47,500 nucleotides of DNA, taken from assembly GCF_963675165.1 (NCBI RefSeq), contig NC_087386.1:3611669-3659168 (forward strand). Direction: 5' to 3'. The notes beneath the pieces were generated by a model. The model was not told the DNA's origin. It was given only the letters and a program-made list of their open reading frames with translations, and did no database searches. The DNA comes from Halichondria panicea (taxonomy: Eukaryota; Porifera; Demospongiae; Suberitida; Halichondriidae). Shown in pieces: positions 33,096 through 45,180 of this stretch (positions are counted from its first letter, which is position 1; every line of letters starts with the position of its first letter). Both the position numbers and the translations under genes were made by a program.

Positions 33096-35370
33096 TTTGG
33101 GAAATCGCGTGGATTTTTATGAACGTGAGCGATATGTAGCCCACAATTGTGACGTAAGGTATTCTCCCACGCATTCAGAGTAAGACTGTAAGCTGTGCTG
33201 CAAGTCAGCCAGCGTGGCCAGCTCTGGTGGCAGTAGCTACCTGCCTTAATCAGACTAGCATGTAGAAAAACCTAGCATGTAGAAAGACACAAGAAAAGGT
33301 AATAGTCTGATAGAATCTAAACATAGATCATCTAGCTAAGTTCCAAGTCCATGTCCTGCAAGTTTTATTAGTCAGTATGCCCACGCTCCCACCCTTCTAC
33401 CCTCCCCGATACAGGCTCCTAACTCTACGTCTATTTCTTTCTTCATTCCTCCAATTAATACCGTATTTTATCTCATTGAACGAATAATACAGTATTTTAT
33501 CTTATTGAACGATTCAACAGAAAAGGAGAGCCTGTGTAGAGGCTACAAAATAGGTACGTACACGAAGCATAACACGAAGCATAATTATTATGATCACCAT
33601 TCATGTTTGAAGTTTTCGTATGAAACTCAGCAGCTATATAATTATAGTTTTAATAATTATAGTCCCATGCAAGTAGTGTACTACGTATATTATTCCATGC
33701 ACGATTTTATGTTATTTAAACTGTACGTCAGACACTTGTACTATATACCAGAGAAATTAATAGGACACACCCTAGCAACAACAAGTCATCTTTTACTTGC
33801 ACATGCATGGCCTCCTTTAGAATGATAAATTCTGTCTCTCCAAAACGCTTGTAACCTTTCTTGTTGTTGATTCTTTCAAACTAGTCTCGAGTGAGATAGT
33901 GCTCGGTAGTCAATGTCCAATGGTTTACTGCCAAGTTGATGCTGGACATCATTACTAACGGCATCAGGTTCAGCTTCATCACAATCGGAGGGTGACAAAA
34001 AAAGAGGAGCTGAACCGAAGCGGGTAAGTTAGTGATTCATATCAGTATAAGCCCCTTAGTCGCTGCTTCTTTTTTGACACTGAGCTTCAGCGCCTGGCTT
34101 CAACCAACCATAGATAAAATCTTTTATCTACGCTTCAACAAAATTTAAATATCACCATAATTAATATCACCATAATTAAATTAGACACTAATTAAATTAG
34201 ACACGCCCACCAGTGCTGCCTCGTCTCATGTTGCCCTATGGATATGTTGTTTAATATATGTTTAATGTGTATAATGTGTGTAAGTTACACAGGGTTGACT
34301 TTGTGTGTTGTGTATGCCAGTTGTCAGTTACACTGCAATCGACTTCGTCACTGGGGTGTGTGTGTGTATTTGTGGATCATTTATAATTTGGTGCTCAACT
34401 GAATACTGTAGTGTGCGTCTATGTGGTGTGTGTGTGTGTGCCTGTAGCGTATCCTCTGTTGTCAGTTACACTGGCCTTGGCCGGTCGACTTTGTGACTAG
34501 GTCCATGTTCTTCGTTGTGCTTCGTTGTTTGTCTAATAAAAGCAGAACTTGCACATGCGTTACTTATAACTGAAGTGATCCTGATAATGGAACACGGTAG
34601 AATATAGCTTGGGACCTGGAGCAATCCACAGTGCATATATCTATTGCTATAGTACCACTCAAATGTTTCAGCATGCCTCCAGTCTTATTGCTGTCATACA
34701 TGATAACAACATCACAACATCACCATATGCACTGCACTGCATTATATTTCTGGTTTCTTTATAATAATAATCACTGGTTTGCACTTTAGTGCTCTGTCAT
34801 CTTACGCCTGTTCATGGCCGTGAAAACTTCTCTGCAGGTGCGTAATTTGGTTGTAATTTGGTTGTAGTTATTTAGCGTGTAATGCCAGGATGCGATATTT
34901 GCTTGATCTGTGTGTGTGTGATCCTTGTGTGTGATCCTTTTCCATAATTAATCAGGTGGTTGAGGAGTAATAGATATTCTATTTTTTGTGTATAGAATGT
35001 TCTAGAGACTGTTTCCTGTATTGTCCATGATTGTTTTTTTGTCAGTGTCTGTTGTTGAATCTGTTGTTGAATCTGTTATGGGCCCAGTGGCTGAGTCGAT
35101 TGAAAAACTCACTGGATCACATGAAAGTTTCAAATTTGTTGCTCAGTGGTAGATGGATCAGAAACGCTCGCTGAAGGCGTTTAACCTTTGTTCTGAGCGG
35201 CCATTTTGAACGAAATACGAAATACGTTGGCAAAACAAAATATTTCTCAGAAGCATCTGAAGAGACCAGTTGGCGGCACTAGGTGGCGAACAGTGAACTA
35301 GCGACCGGTTGCTGGATGGAAAGATACCCGTTTAAACCAGTGGGAGAAATCAGATCGAGATTGTAGGCCG
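33096..35370. other. Unassigned intergenic region
   Basis: No supported gene. A weak plus-strand exon candidate ends at GAAGCGG|GTAAGT near 34025 (SASSQSEGDKKRGAEPKR). Multiple micro-duplications are present (33560-33583, 34843-34864, 35048-35071). Confidence 0.45.
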
Positions 35371-35620
35371 ATGACCACTTACTCCACCATAGGTGGAAAT
35401 ATAGGTGGAAATGTTACGTTTATCGACGACTATACAAGGAAGCTCGTGTACTGTGGCGTCGGCTTCAAAAATGTGTGCACGCTGTGTTGGAGCGCTGTAG
35501 GTACCAGCACATGCACAGTGAGCTGCTCTGGTATCTTTAATATGCTGCCTCGAGGTACGCTTCGTAGAGTAATGTCGAAAGAAAAGTGACCGTTTGATAA
35601 TGTTTCAAGATCTTCGTAGT
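35371..35620 (+). repeat. R3 repeat, copy 2
   Basis: A relative of 24409-24490, with the frame SGIFNMLPRGTLRRVMSK closing soon afterwards. Its upstream sequence differs from that of copy 1. Confidence 0.55.
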
Positions 35621-36148
35621 ACAACCTGCTTATGGCAATGTTATGATGCTTATGGCTGACTCTACTGAATGTTTAGAGTCCAGTCCGTAAGATTAAATAT
35701 AATCGTTGCGTACAGTGCTTTGTTATGCCTATGTTATGCCTATGTAGAATCGCTAGAAGCTGTATGGTTGGTACTGACTTTACATGGTAGATAGTAGTTG
35801 TATCTAGAATTTTTTGTGCTGAAAAGCGCCTACACTATGTGACTGGATGTGACTGAATCCAATAATCAGAGGTGGCCGCGTATGTACAATGAACAGAGGA
35901 ACAGTAGCAGTGAGGTGAGGTGAGCCAGGGTACGTATTATGTGTATTAACTACACCAACATTAATGTTTAGAGTGTTTTTTTGTAATTATTGTAATTATA
36001 AATGAAATAGTGCCTTTCGTTCTCTTCGAGCCTTGAAAACATTTTTGACTATCAAAGTATAACAATTATAATTCTGCAATAGGTAAAAAAAGACTGTGTC
36101 TGAGAGTTGCCTCTGTCAAGAGTGGAATACATGGTTAGACACATCCTC

Positions 36149-36395
36149 GCGCACACACACACAAATACAGGCGCACGCACGCACACATACACGCACACAC
36201 GCACACACACACACACACACACACACGAAAGCACACAACACCACACACAACCACACGCAAGCACACACACTAGCACACACACACACACTCACACACACAC
36301 ACACACACGCATACGCACACTTAAGCATACACACACACACACACACACACATACGCAAGACGCACACACACACACACATGCACATACGCACACGC
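36149..36395. repeat. CA-rich simple repeat array
   Basis: (CA)n with CACGCA, CATACG, AAGCACAC and CTAGCACAC interruptions. Neither the family A nor the family B key word is present. The flanking sequence shows no R2. Confidence 0.9.
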
Positions 36396-38180
36396 ATTAC
36401 CAGTACAGGAAGGTTGACGTTCGTGGTAGGACTGTCACAAGCAGTATTCCTAAAAAATGTTGTATTTGTAGTCTTCCATGCATTGAGTGAAGCTATTTTA
36501 TTTGTTGGTTGGAGTAATACAACTATCAAGCTCCTCCAAACTGTTCTCAATCAGGAAAGTCATCACCCTCTCATCACCCTCTCATCACTGCCCTCCATGA
36601 CTGGCACGTCTCTGTCTGCTAGATCTTCTCTGTCAATCTGTGCAGGTCCCCATTGTCCATAATTTCTTGCAGCACCTCCTCACTGCATCTCCTCACTGGG
36701 CCTCTTAGCCATGATTGTAGCTCTATATAATTTTTTTGAAGGTGTTTGTTCATTAATATTTAATTTGTAGCATGTATTGCAAAAATATTTTCTGCATAGT
36801 ACGAAGTTTTGACTGCAAAGATACTGACCTGAACAGTAACTGGGCGTAGTCGTAGTGCTGCAGCCGCACCGGATCGCTGCAGTGAATGGCGGTTAGCTAG
36901 AGCGACGGTTAATAAACCATTGTGTGATGTGTATATGAAAATAGTATATGAAAATAGTAGGTGTGATCAAATCAAAATATCGCTAAATAGGGAAGCTAGC
37001 ACGAGTAGTGTACACGCAGATTCCGATGATAACGTCTGGCTTGCGAGACTACAAAAAAAGATGGTTTGATCGTTTTTGATCGTTATCCTAGCAAGGTTGT
37101 GAGATGCCAATATCAAAAATCCTGTCATACAAGATGCAGCACTTCCAAAGGAGTATTACATGTACCAGCATAAAGAAAACCAGCATAAAGAAAACCATGA
37201 CTTGCGCAGCTACCATAAATTATAACATACATGTGTACCGTAATAAACGTAATAATAACAGACTGACAGACCGACACACTATACTCTGCGCACTTAAGGC
37301 CCGGGTCCAGATTTCAACACCAAAATTTACACTTATGTTCATACTGTATTATTTGCAATAATACATGATCCAAAATGAAGCTCAATGTTTTCTTTTTCCA
37401 AAAAACTAATTAGCTTAATTCAATTATCATGCCACTTTCAGAAAGAGAACTGCTAATACGGCGTTGAAGATGCCAAGATCAAGCAAGGCTAGATGAACAT
37501 CTCATAGTTAGGTACTAGTATCCTTGATGGGAAGAGTAAGAGTTATTGTATTCTCAAAATAGCCTTCCTCTAGAGTGGCTGTCAGAGCTAAAGAAGCTAG
37601 CATAGCTGTTTTGGGCATTTTTACTTCCCATCAAGGAAACATAATCATAACAACATACTCTATCTTTTGAGGGCCTAAACAGCTACTCTTACCCTGCTGC
37701 CAATTCTAGCAGCTAGCTAAGCAAATACATTGACCTTATGACGTCATAAACATTATGAATCTCATTAACACTACATGATCTACATTTTATTGTGTCATGA
37801 ATATTGAAACTCAATGTGGCGTATGGAAAAGCAGGAAACTGAATTGGATCACGTCTCAGCACATTGTCGAAGTGTCCCTTGTATTAGAGTGTCCCATTGT
37901 AAATAGAACGAAAATTTACCCATTCAACGCTGCCGCTAAATCGGTGCTATGTGAGCAGCCGTTGACGAAACAGACCCAGAGCAGTTTTTCGTTCTAATTA
38001 GATCAGGACGTCTAAAAATATTTACATTTCAATAATTACCCCTTAGAATAGAGTGTCCCGGTAATTCGGGTGAAAACGGTATATGTAGCGAGATATCTAT
38101 TAGATGCTTTGTGTATCTAATGCTTTGTGTATCTAGTCTATCTATGTCTCCTGCTTTTTATGTAGCGGTTTTATTTATTC
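36396..38180. other. Mostly unassigned; one weak minus-strand exon
   Basis: On the minus strand 36712-36590 begins MAKRPSEE and later reads RDVPVMEGSDERVM, but a 13-bp tandem duplication and stops interrupt it. The start resembles the N-termini of some transposases, which is not enough for a call. The remainder shows no gene. Confidence 0.35.
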
Positions 38181-38194
38181 ACAGAATGGTCACA

Positions 38195-39383
38195 TGTGTA
38201 AAAATGACTAAGGCTTTTCCATGCGCCTGTTCGCCAGACAGAATTGTTTCCACTGGGACTAAATCTTCTCATACCATTGTTCGAGTACAGTTGTTCGAGT
38301 ACATCCGCAAACGTCCGTCACTGCGTGTCCTTCGATAGTCGCAGAAAGATTCCAGGCTTCGGCTCCATCGTGTGCTGAGTCAGTTCTGATTCGCCATGAA
38401 AATTACTCCTTCGTTCCACACACATAAGGTTCGTCTTTGAGGGACAGTTGGATGCATAGTACCCCTTCTGATTACACGTGAAACAGGTAATATCTTTCAG
38501 ATCCCTTTCCGTCCTAGGTGGGGGAGAGCTAGTTTTATCATCCACTCCAACTCTACAGTGCCGTGCCTTGTGACCTCGTTTGTTGCACTTTGCACACACA
38601 ATAGGGTTTGGGTTCCTTCACTCACGACAGAGTCTTGTCGGGCTTGAAGGTAGTTATCCGCCAGTTGAGCCGCTGCTTCGCTGGTTTTGGGTTTGTGTTC
38701 TTGGACCCAGACTCTCACTTCCGCTGGTGATGAATTTAAAAACTGTTCCAACACCACCGCGTCTCGCAGTTTATCCACAGTCCTTCAACCATTTCTTGGC
38801 CAGGTCCTCCAGCCTCACTCGTAGTTCCATCACAGTCTCACCAGTCCTCACTGATGCTGTTTGAAAGCGTCTCTTATACGTTTCTTCGTTGACGTCGTAT
38901 CTACGAAGGATGAACTCTTTCACTTGGGTGTAGTTTGCCCCCGCATAGGCTGGGCCTTGCCAGACAATTGAGGAGCAAGCCAGCGATTCGCTGGTACTTC
39001 ATAAGCAGTCATTAGTCTTTCGAAAGTTACTATGTATGCCTCAATGTCGTCTGCATCTGTAAGCTTGGCGACCTTCGGATCCTGGGACGTCGCCCTCTGT
39101 TCGCCTCCGCCCTCACCGTGTGCTTCAACTAATCCGCATAGCAAATCCATCTGCTCCCGCATTTCTTTGTTTCTTCATCTCTCTTGGCTGCTTCTTCAGC
39201 CCGAACTCGGCGTTCTTCTCGTAAGTCAGCCTCTAGAGTTCTTCGATCTTCTAGAAGGGCCTTCAGCATAACCGTTAGTTCGCCTGTCTCTGCCATGTCC
39301 GTCTGACTTTGACTAGCACTAGCGGTACTTGTGACACCTTGATCCTCGCTTCGTGTTGTTCTCTTCCGAGTTTTACCACTCAT
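38195..39383 (-). pseudogene. LTR retrotransposon gag with start of protease (decayed, Ty3/gypsy-like)
   Basis: On the minus strand: a charged N-terminal region with a Glu/Arg-rich helix (39383-39130), a capsid-like segment with YTQVKEFILRRYDV and a SCAN-like part (AVVLEQFLNSSPAEVRVWV, about 38750), two CCHC zinc knuckles (CAKCNKRGHKARHC near 38590 and CFTCNQKGYYASNC near 38480), then a protease-like tail (CTRTMV and EDLVPVE, about 38290-38260). Gag packages element RNA and the knuckles bind nucleic acid. Several frameshifts break it, including a 14-bp-period duplication (38277-38303) beside the protease start. No reverse transcriptase or integrase follows. Ty3/gypsy is inferred from the knuckle and SCAN-like arrangement. 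Confidence 0.78.
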
Positions 39384-39415
39384 AGATCATGAGTCTATCC
39401 AAACCAGTAGATAAG

Positions 39416-39434
39416 AATCCCACCGCTGCCACCA
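39416..39434 (-). other. Primer binding site, tRNA-Leu type
   Basis: The plus strand reads AATCCCACCGCTGCCACCA, which equals the 3' end of an animal tRNA-Leu including CCA. On the element strand this is TGGTGGCAGCGGTGGGATT, 3 nt downstream of a ...ACA LTR end. It sits just upstream of gag, as expected for minus-strand DNA priming. Confidence 0.85.
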
Positions 39435-39437
39435 ATA

Positions 39438-39950
39438 TGTAACCGAGCACTTCTGTGTTGCTCTCGTAGTTAAAATCAGCATAGTTTTCATAGGGTAACC
39501 TACTTTAAAATCAGCTCCCAGTAACACAATTCTCTCCAGTCTCTCACAGTGTGTGTGCACTGTGTTGTGTATGTGAGTGTGTGTGTGCGTGTGTGTGCGT
39601 GCCCCCTGTTTGTGTGTGTGTGTGTGTGCCACTGTGTTGTGTGCGTGTGAGTGCCCCTGTGTGTGTGTGTGTATGTGTGAGTGTGTGTGTGCGTGTGTGT
39701 GTGTGCGTGCCCCCTGTTTGTGCGTGTTGTGTTGTGTGCGTGTGCATGTGAGTGCCCCTGTGTGAGTGCCCCTGTGTGTGCGTGTGTATGTGTGAGTGTG
39801 TGCGTGCCCCCTGTTTGTGCGTGTGCCCTGTTTGTTGTGCTGTGCTGTGCGTGTGTGTGTGTGTGTTTGAGGGTACAAAAAGTATCATGTGGGAGAAATT
39901 GTGTCAACTGTACTAGCTCAGACGGAATGCTCACTTAAATAAAGGTTGGC
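39438..39950 (-). mobile_element. 5' LTR of the gag element (outer border uncertain)
   Basis: The inner end is fixed by the primer site (TGTAAC on plus, GTTACA on the element strand). The LTR extends upward through satellite B. The outer end cannot be set without a second LTR. The sequence stays unique to about 40081, where another transposon begins. Confidence 0.55.
39546..39868. repeat. Satellite B array (TG orientation) inside the LTR
   Basis: (GT)n with repeated GTGCCCCCTGTTTGTGTGTG and GAGTGCCCCTGTGTGTG words, the complement of the 21.2-kb family B. Imperfect inverted repeats flank it: ACACAATTCTCTCC at 39524-39537 and GGGAGAAATTGTGT at 39891-39904. Confidence 0.9.
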
Positions 39951-40076
39951 CCTAATATTAAACTTAGTGGTGGACCTTGTATTATCCTATCTAGTTAGGC
40001 AAGCAAAAAAAAAGGAAAACAAAAGAGCAAACGGCACAAAACCATACAGGTAGAAAAGGCAAACAGATGCCCGACC

Positions 40077-40781
40077 TTGAGCAGTGGCGTAGCCAGAGGG
40101 GGGCAGAGGGTGCTCCAGCACCCCCCTCTGGCCTCAGACTCTGCTCCACAAGTTCCTTTTACTAGCTAGCTGATATGAGAGAACTAGAGCTCTATTGCAC
40201 GATCAACTCAAAACCCCACCTCCAACTAGCTAGCTCCACCTCCAAATATTCATTCCAGTCAGTGCACATGCGCAAAGCCACGTGGGCTGAGCAGACCAAG
40301 GCCCCCCACAGAGTTGCAGACTGTTCAGCAGCTATCACCTGCACCATCCATAATCGTGTCGAGTATTTTTCAGTTGAGCCCAGTTCATAGAGCAGCACTG
40401 CAACTGCAAGTGTCTTGCCACCCTGTTCTGCTAATTCACAAGCAGAACCAACCTGGTTAGTAGCTTGATTTAATTAATAACAAAATTTAAATTAATTGTC
40501 ACAACTCAAAACAATGCATTTTATAGGACATCTTCAGATGAAGATGTGGCTTAACCACCAGTACCCTCAAAGCAGCAGTACCCTCATTTCTTTAGCCAAA
40601 TTGCGTTAGAATTAATCTCAGAGCATGTAACAACAAACATTTTCTGGGGGAGTGCCCCCAGAAAATGCTCCAGTTGGAGCACATTTTACACCACCAGTGC
40701 ACTCCGCGCACCGGCAATTCGGACAAAACCATTCATCCCAAGCACCCCCCTCTCTCAAATCCTGGCTACGCCCCTGTTGAG
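40077..40781. mobile_element. CAGTGGCGTAGCCAG-type non-autonomous DNA transposon
   Basis: The left end CAGTGGCGTAGCCAGAGGGG (40082) and right end CTGGCTACGCCCCTG (ending 40776) are inverted copies with one mismatch. Both are followed inward by GGGGGG/CCCCCC tracts. TTGAG flanks both sides (40077-40081, 40777-40781). The ends look like those of hAT-related animal elements, although hAT elements usually make 8-bp duplications. The 695-bp body has no transposase and contains a hairpin, ATTTTCTGGGGGAGTGCCCC at about 40641. Confidence 0.75.
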
Positions 40782-41157
40782 AGTCGAGAATGATGGTCTT
40801 TAACGGTGCACCAACACCCCCCCCCCATTCATCTGTTGCCTTCGATCAACGATCTAGTATACTGAATAATTATTGTAGCTATTCACTTGGGGCCATGCTG
40901 ATTGTAAGCTATATTCACATTTGAGGTAATGCTGACATAAAGTATAGAACTTATCTTAGAACTTATCCTGCTTGTGCATGTCTGTGTACTACCTTGAGGG
41001 AGGCTTACTTTACAAGGTACAGGCGTTTTGTGGTGGTAGTATCTGATAATGGGGATGGGTCTATGTGGTTCTTCTATAGGTGGCAAGCACAAAACTATCA
41101 TTAACCACTAATTTTGTTCCAGCATTAGTTCCAGCATTAGTCAAAATAAATATATAG
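40782..41157. other. Unassigned spacer
   Basis: No gene seen. It contains a C10 run and a 12-bp duplication GTTCCAGCATTA (41116-41139). Confidence 0.5.
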
Positions 41158-41225
41158 TAGTGTGTGTGTGTGTGTGTTGTGTGTGTGTGTGTGTGTGTTG
41201 TGTGTGTGTGTGTGTGTGTGTGTGT
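41158..41225. repeat. (TG)n microsatellite
   Basis: About 68 bp of TG dinucleotides with two TTG interruptions. Confidence 0.95.
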
Positions 41226-41360
41226 CCCCACCACCATGAGACAGGGGGGACCCACCTCTTGTAGTATAATTATGGTTAGTGGAGGTTCTAGTCATCAATA
41301 GTGTATAATGAGAAGTGGGCTCTAGTATACATGCTTTCCTTGAGTGAATTATATTTTAAA

Positions 41361-41508
41361 GGTGTGTGTGTGTGCGTGCCCCCTGTTTGTGCGTGTGTGG
41401 TTGTGTGTGTGTGTGTGTGTGTGTGTGAGTGTGTGTGCCCCTGATTGTGCGTGTGTGTGTGTATGTATGCCCCCTGTGTGTGCGTGCGTGCGTGTGTGTG
41501 TCCCTGTG

Positions 41509-41547
<39 letters not shown>

Positions 41548-41650
41548 CCCTGTGTGTGTGTAAGTGTCTGTGCGTGTGTGTGTGTGTAAGTGTGTGTGTG
41601 TGTGTGTGTGTGTGCGTGTGCCCTGTGTGTGTGTGTAAGTGTCTGTGCGT
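41361..41650. repeat. Satellite B array (TG orientation)
   Basis: GTGCGTGCCCCCTGTTTGTG, GTGTGCCCCTGATTGTGCG and GTGCCCTGTGTGTG words in (GT)n. This is family B again. Its flanks resemble neither R2 nor the LTR. Confidence 0.9.
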
Positions 41651-41831
41651 AAAAGATGCCATTATTGACCATTGATCTATTATTATAGGTGTGGCCATCA
41701 TTATAGATGAATAGCCAATATTAAAGTAGCAAGCACACAAGCAAAGCGCATGGTCCGATTATTACAGCAAGAGACTCGATCCAACCTCCTCCAACAACTC
41801 TCTCACCAACTGCAACAAGAACTAAGCTGAA

Positions 41832-43860
41832 ATGGATCCTCTAGAAGCTGAAGTGTCCAAGTTGAGGCAGCAAAGAAAAAAGCACAGGCAAAAGCAGGAC
41901 AGTGTAGCCCTTGAAAATGACCTAGATTCTGAACTGCTGCTACTGAGACCCAACAAAAGAGGAAATCAAGCTCAGAGAGTATATACCCACGACACAAATG
42001 TGAGAACAACAAGCAAAATGGCTAAGTTTAACACAACTGTGTCTAAAACTAAAAGAAAGCAGCGGGGTAGAGTACCACCGCCTCCCGCCTCGTGACACAG
42101 CACACGTCGTGACACAGCACACGTCGGCCACTGGTATGAGCACTGAGCTGGCACAATAAATAATTTTGATATCTGTTTTTAGAAGACCAATGTGTTGACC
42201 CTGGCTTTGAGTTTGGTGATGTTCAGCTGTCAGAGACAGAGGATTCAGGTTAGTATTGACTTTGCCAGTACAATTATACTTATGTTGCGACTGTTCTGGC
42301 ATTACGAGTACGAGTAGAGTCTGTCAGAAATAATTATAATTATGGTATATGTATTTACATTCTGTTATAGTATCAGATAATCAGATGAGGCCCTGCTCCA
42401 GAGCATTGATGTGTCCATAGCAGATAACCAGAGCCAAATCAGATTGGCGAAAACGTATGGATACCCGCGAGGAGAACTGGGAAGCATTCCGCAGCAAATT
42501 GTTTGAAGAAGTAGTCATGTACTCTTCAATGCCTGCTGATTCTGATTCTGTAAGTTATGATGATCATAAAGACTTATTTTCATGTATACTCTACTATAGG
42601 CTTGTTTTATGTGTGGTGACGACGAAAGTCCTCAAATTCGATGTCATCTGTGCGGCGCTTCACAGTACATGTGCAATATCTGTGATGTCGTAGCTCATAA
42701 GCACCAGCCTTTGCATGATCGTGAAGTGTGGTATGATGGTATATTTAGGGCAATACCACCAACAACTATTGGCTGTGAAGCTGACTCAACTCTACTTTCT
42801 ACTCAAAGTATGCACAGTTCACTTTCACAACAATTTAGATGACAATTTTTGTTGTTACATGCAGGGGTATGCATTCCGTTCAGCATTCCATGGAGATGTC
42901 CTCTTTGTAGTATCAGAACAGTGACGGTTTGTCCCAGAGAGTCAAAAAGGATTGTAGTGAATTTAAGAGGTACTGTAAAAAGTGTTCAATCTTCAGATAA
43001 ATACAAGTTAGGACGCTATGACTTGAATGATGTTCTTCCGATTTGCGACAACTGTGGACAAGAAATCCACTTAGAAACGCCCCATGATGTAATAAGAGGG
43101 CCTGGTAATCCTGCACGAAAATTACGATCTGTTGAAGGTCGGTTTTCTGAGAACACTAGAGCAATTTTCTTTGTCGAAAGGACGAGTAAGTGCTCATCAT
43201 GCTGTCTCATGGCCTTCTAATTATGTTTTACAGGTCGGATCACCAACATTTGGAAAGGCTTTCCGCTACAGCAAGTTCTCTATTGGTGAACTAAAGCATT
43301 CTCCAGCATTCTCCACTATTTGAATGTCCGTGCTGCACACCAGAACAGCATTCTGTTCATTTTGATGGTAACAAAAAACTCTACAGATATAGCAAAGTCC
43401 CCAGGTAAGTACTAGATCAACTTACGTGCAATACGTGATACGGTTTCCATGATATACCCCTTAATTGTAGAGGCTCGAACACTCAGTGTGCTGGGATACT
43501 TTGGTGAGGTAAGTTTTCAATCTATTCACTTTGCATTTTCCACTATAATTTATCTTGAATTAAGAAGACGTTCTGGATTGTGTGGAACTACTCGCTGGAA
43601 AGCTGCCAAAGCTACAATGGCCAATCTTGATGAGACTGGCTTGGAGGTGGCAGGATGCAGGCATGCCTTAGCTTTGAAAGCTTTAAACATGTTCCGAGGA
43701 GAGATTATCTCCACACAAAGTACTTTTCTAAACTCCGAGTCATTATCTTCCACTATCATGAGATATGCAAGCTGGTCATTTTTGCTGAACGTAGGTTCAT
43801 TCTTAAACTCTTGAACAGCACAATTGAGGTGCTTAGCAGAGGCCACTCGTCTTAATAGCC
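41832..43860 (+). pseudogene. KDZ-family transposase, N-terminal half
   Basis: A plus-strand gene with short introns: a basic first exon (MDPLEAEVSKLRQQRKKHRQ), then 42183-42248, 42371-42549, 42600-42738, about 42997-43185, 43234-43404, 43471-43508 and 43565 onward. Landmarks are NWEAFRSKLFEE, the zinc module CFMCGDDESPQIRC..C with HKHQPLH, YDLNDVLPICDNCG, GFLRTLEQFSLSKGR, CPCCTPEQHSVHFDGNKKLY, CGTTRWKAAKATM and LDETGLEVAGCRHALALKAL. This is the order of Kyakuja-Dileera-Zisupton transposases. Introns of 48-66 nt have GT-AG borders. A 10-bp duplication (43296-43315) and several shifts kill the frame. Similarity stops near HYHEICK (about 43780), mid-protein. Confidence 0.8.
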
Positions 43861-44499
43861 AAAAATCCATCCAAAGTTCGTTTGTTCTTGGTTAGGACTG
43901 CATATTTCTGCATGTACATACGCATATGCATAATATCAATAGGTTATAATAATAATAGTTTACGTTTGAACAAGCTGAAGGTGTTGTACTAGTGACACTA
44001 GAAGACAGGCCATCATCGCTGCGCGAATATCAGCTGTAATACCTGCATGTGTATACAATAATAATTATTACTGTTAATATAGTGTGATGATTATATCTAT
44101 GCATCTGATTCTATGCTGAGCATCTACCCCCTACCATCTACCCCCACCAATGGTAACTCACTTTCAAAATTATCTACAAAATCTTTAGTTTCCCAAACAT
44201 GCATGTCTGGGGAAATATCAAAGGGAATTATCATAGTTAAGTTATACCCTGCAATGGACATAATTATTAAATCCTAATTATAATTATGATGGCATAATTA
44301 TAGTAGCATAAAAAATAGTAAAGTAGTATAAAAAATCGTGCGCTATATGGGATGGGAAAATCCATAAGGCTATCCCAGCTGTTAGGACCTAGCTATGTGG
44401 CCTAGATGTTTACTCTTAGATGACCCTAATCTGGAAAAGATTGACAATGAAAATTAATGTGATATTGAAAATTCTATAATACATGCAGTACATACACAT

Positions 44500-45147
44500 G
44501 TTAATACGTATACACAATCGTTCTCACATTCAAGCTTATTTGGTACAGAACTTTTAAAGTACATCAAGTACTGGGTCATCTCCAACAGTAGCAGTGATTC
44601 TTCTTTCAGTCGCTGAATTTGGTTGTACACAGTAGAAATTTTGTGCTTTTCTTGTACTGATACACAATAGCGACCTGATCGAAAGAGTTCAAGCCGGTCA
44701 CAGTGTATACCTAGCTTACTTGAAAGGGATGACCAAGGAAACTTCCCTGATAAAATGTCTTCATCTATGGCTTGAGGCAGTTCCATGTTGTATTGCTGTA
44801 TGAGATCATTGTACTGCTTTGCCAATTTCCTGAGTTTTTTGATCATTTGATATTGCTTTCCTGAGTTTTGCCCGTTGTTTGCTAGTAGCTGCACAATTTT
44901 ATGCTCATAAAACACAACCATGCACATTTAATAAACATACTGGACATGTTGGCATGCCTCCTTTGAGCTGTTAAGTACCCTAATTCTATACGTTCCTTAA
45001 ACTTGCATGTGGCTGCTCTTGCTGCAGCTAGTTCACACTCGGTATCAACTTGATCCGGAGAAATGGCATTTGATTGCTTTAATTCAGACATCCGTCGCTG
45101 GTGGTGAAGTTTTTCAGCCTCAGCATACAGCTGTTCATTGCCTATAA

Positions 45148-45180
<33 letters not shown>

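Noticed and set aside
36096-36662. 188-codon plus-strand open frame
   Set aside because: Its first half is translated CA repeat. The remainder lacks any motif and reads antisense to a weak minus-strand candidate.
39416-39434. Possible tRNA-Leu gene from the plus-strand 3'-end match
   Set aside because: Only the last 19 nt including CCA match, with no cloverleaf before it. Nuclear tRNA genes do not encode CCA. Its position beside an LTR makes it a primer binding site.
43550-43870. 106-codon minus-strand open frame over the KDZ N-half
   Set aside because: It is antisense to the well-supported GLEVAGCRHALALKAL exon on the plus strand.
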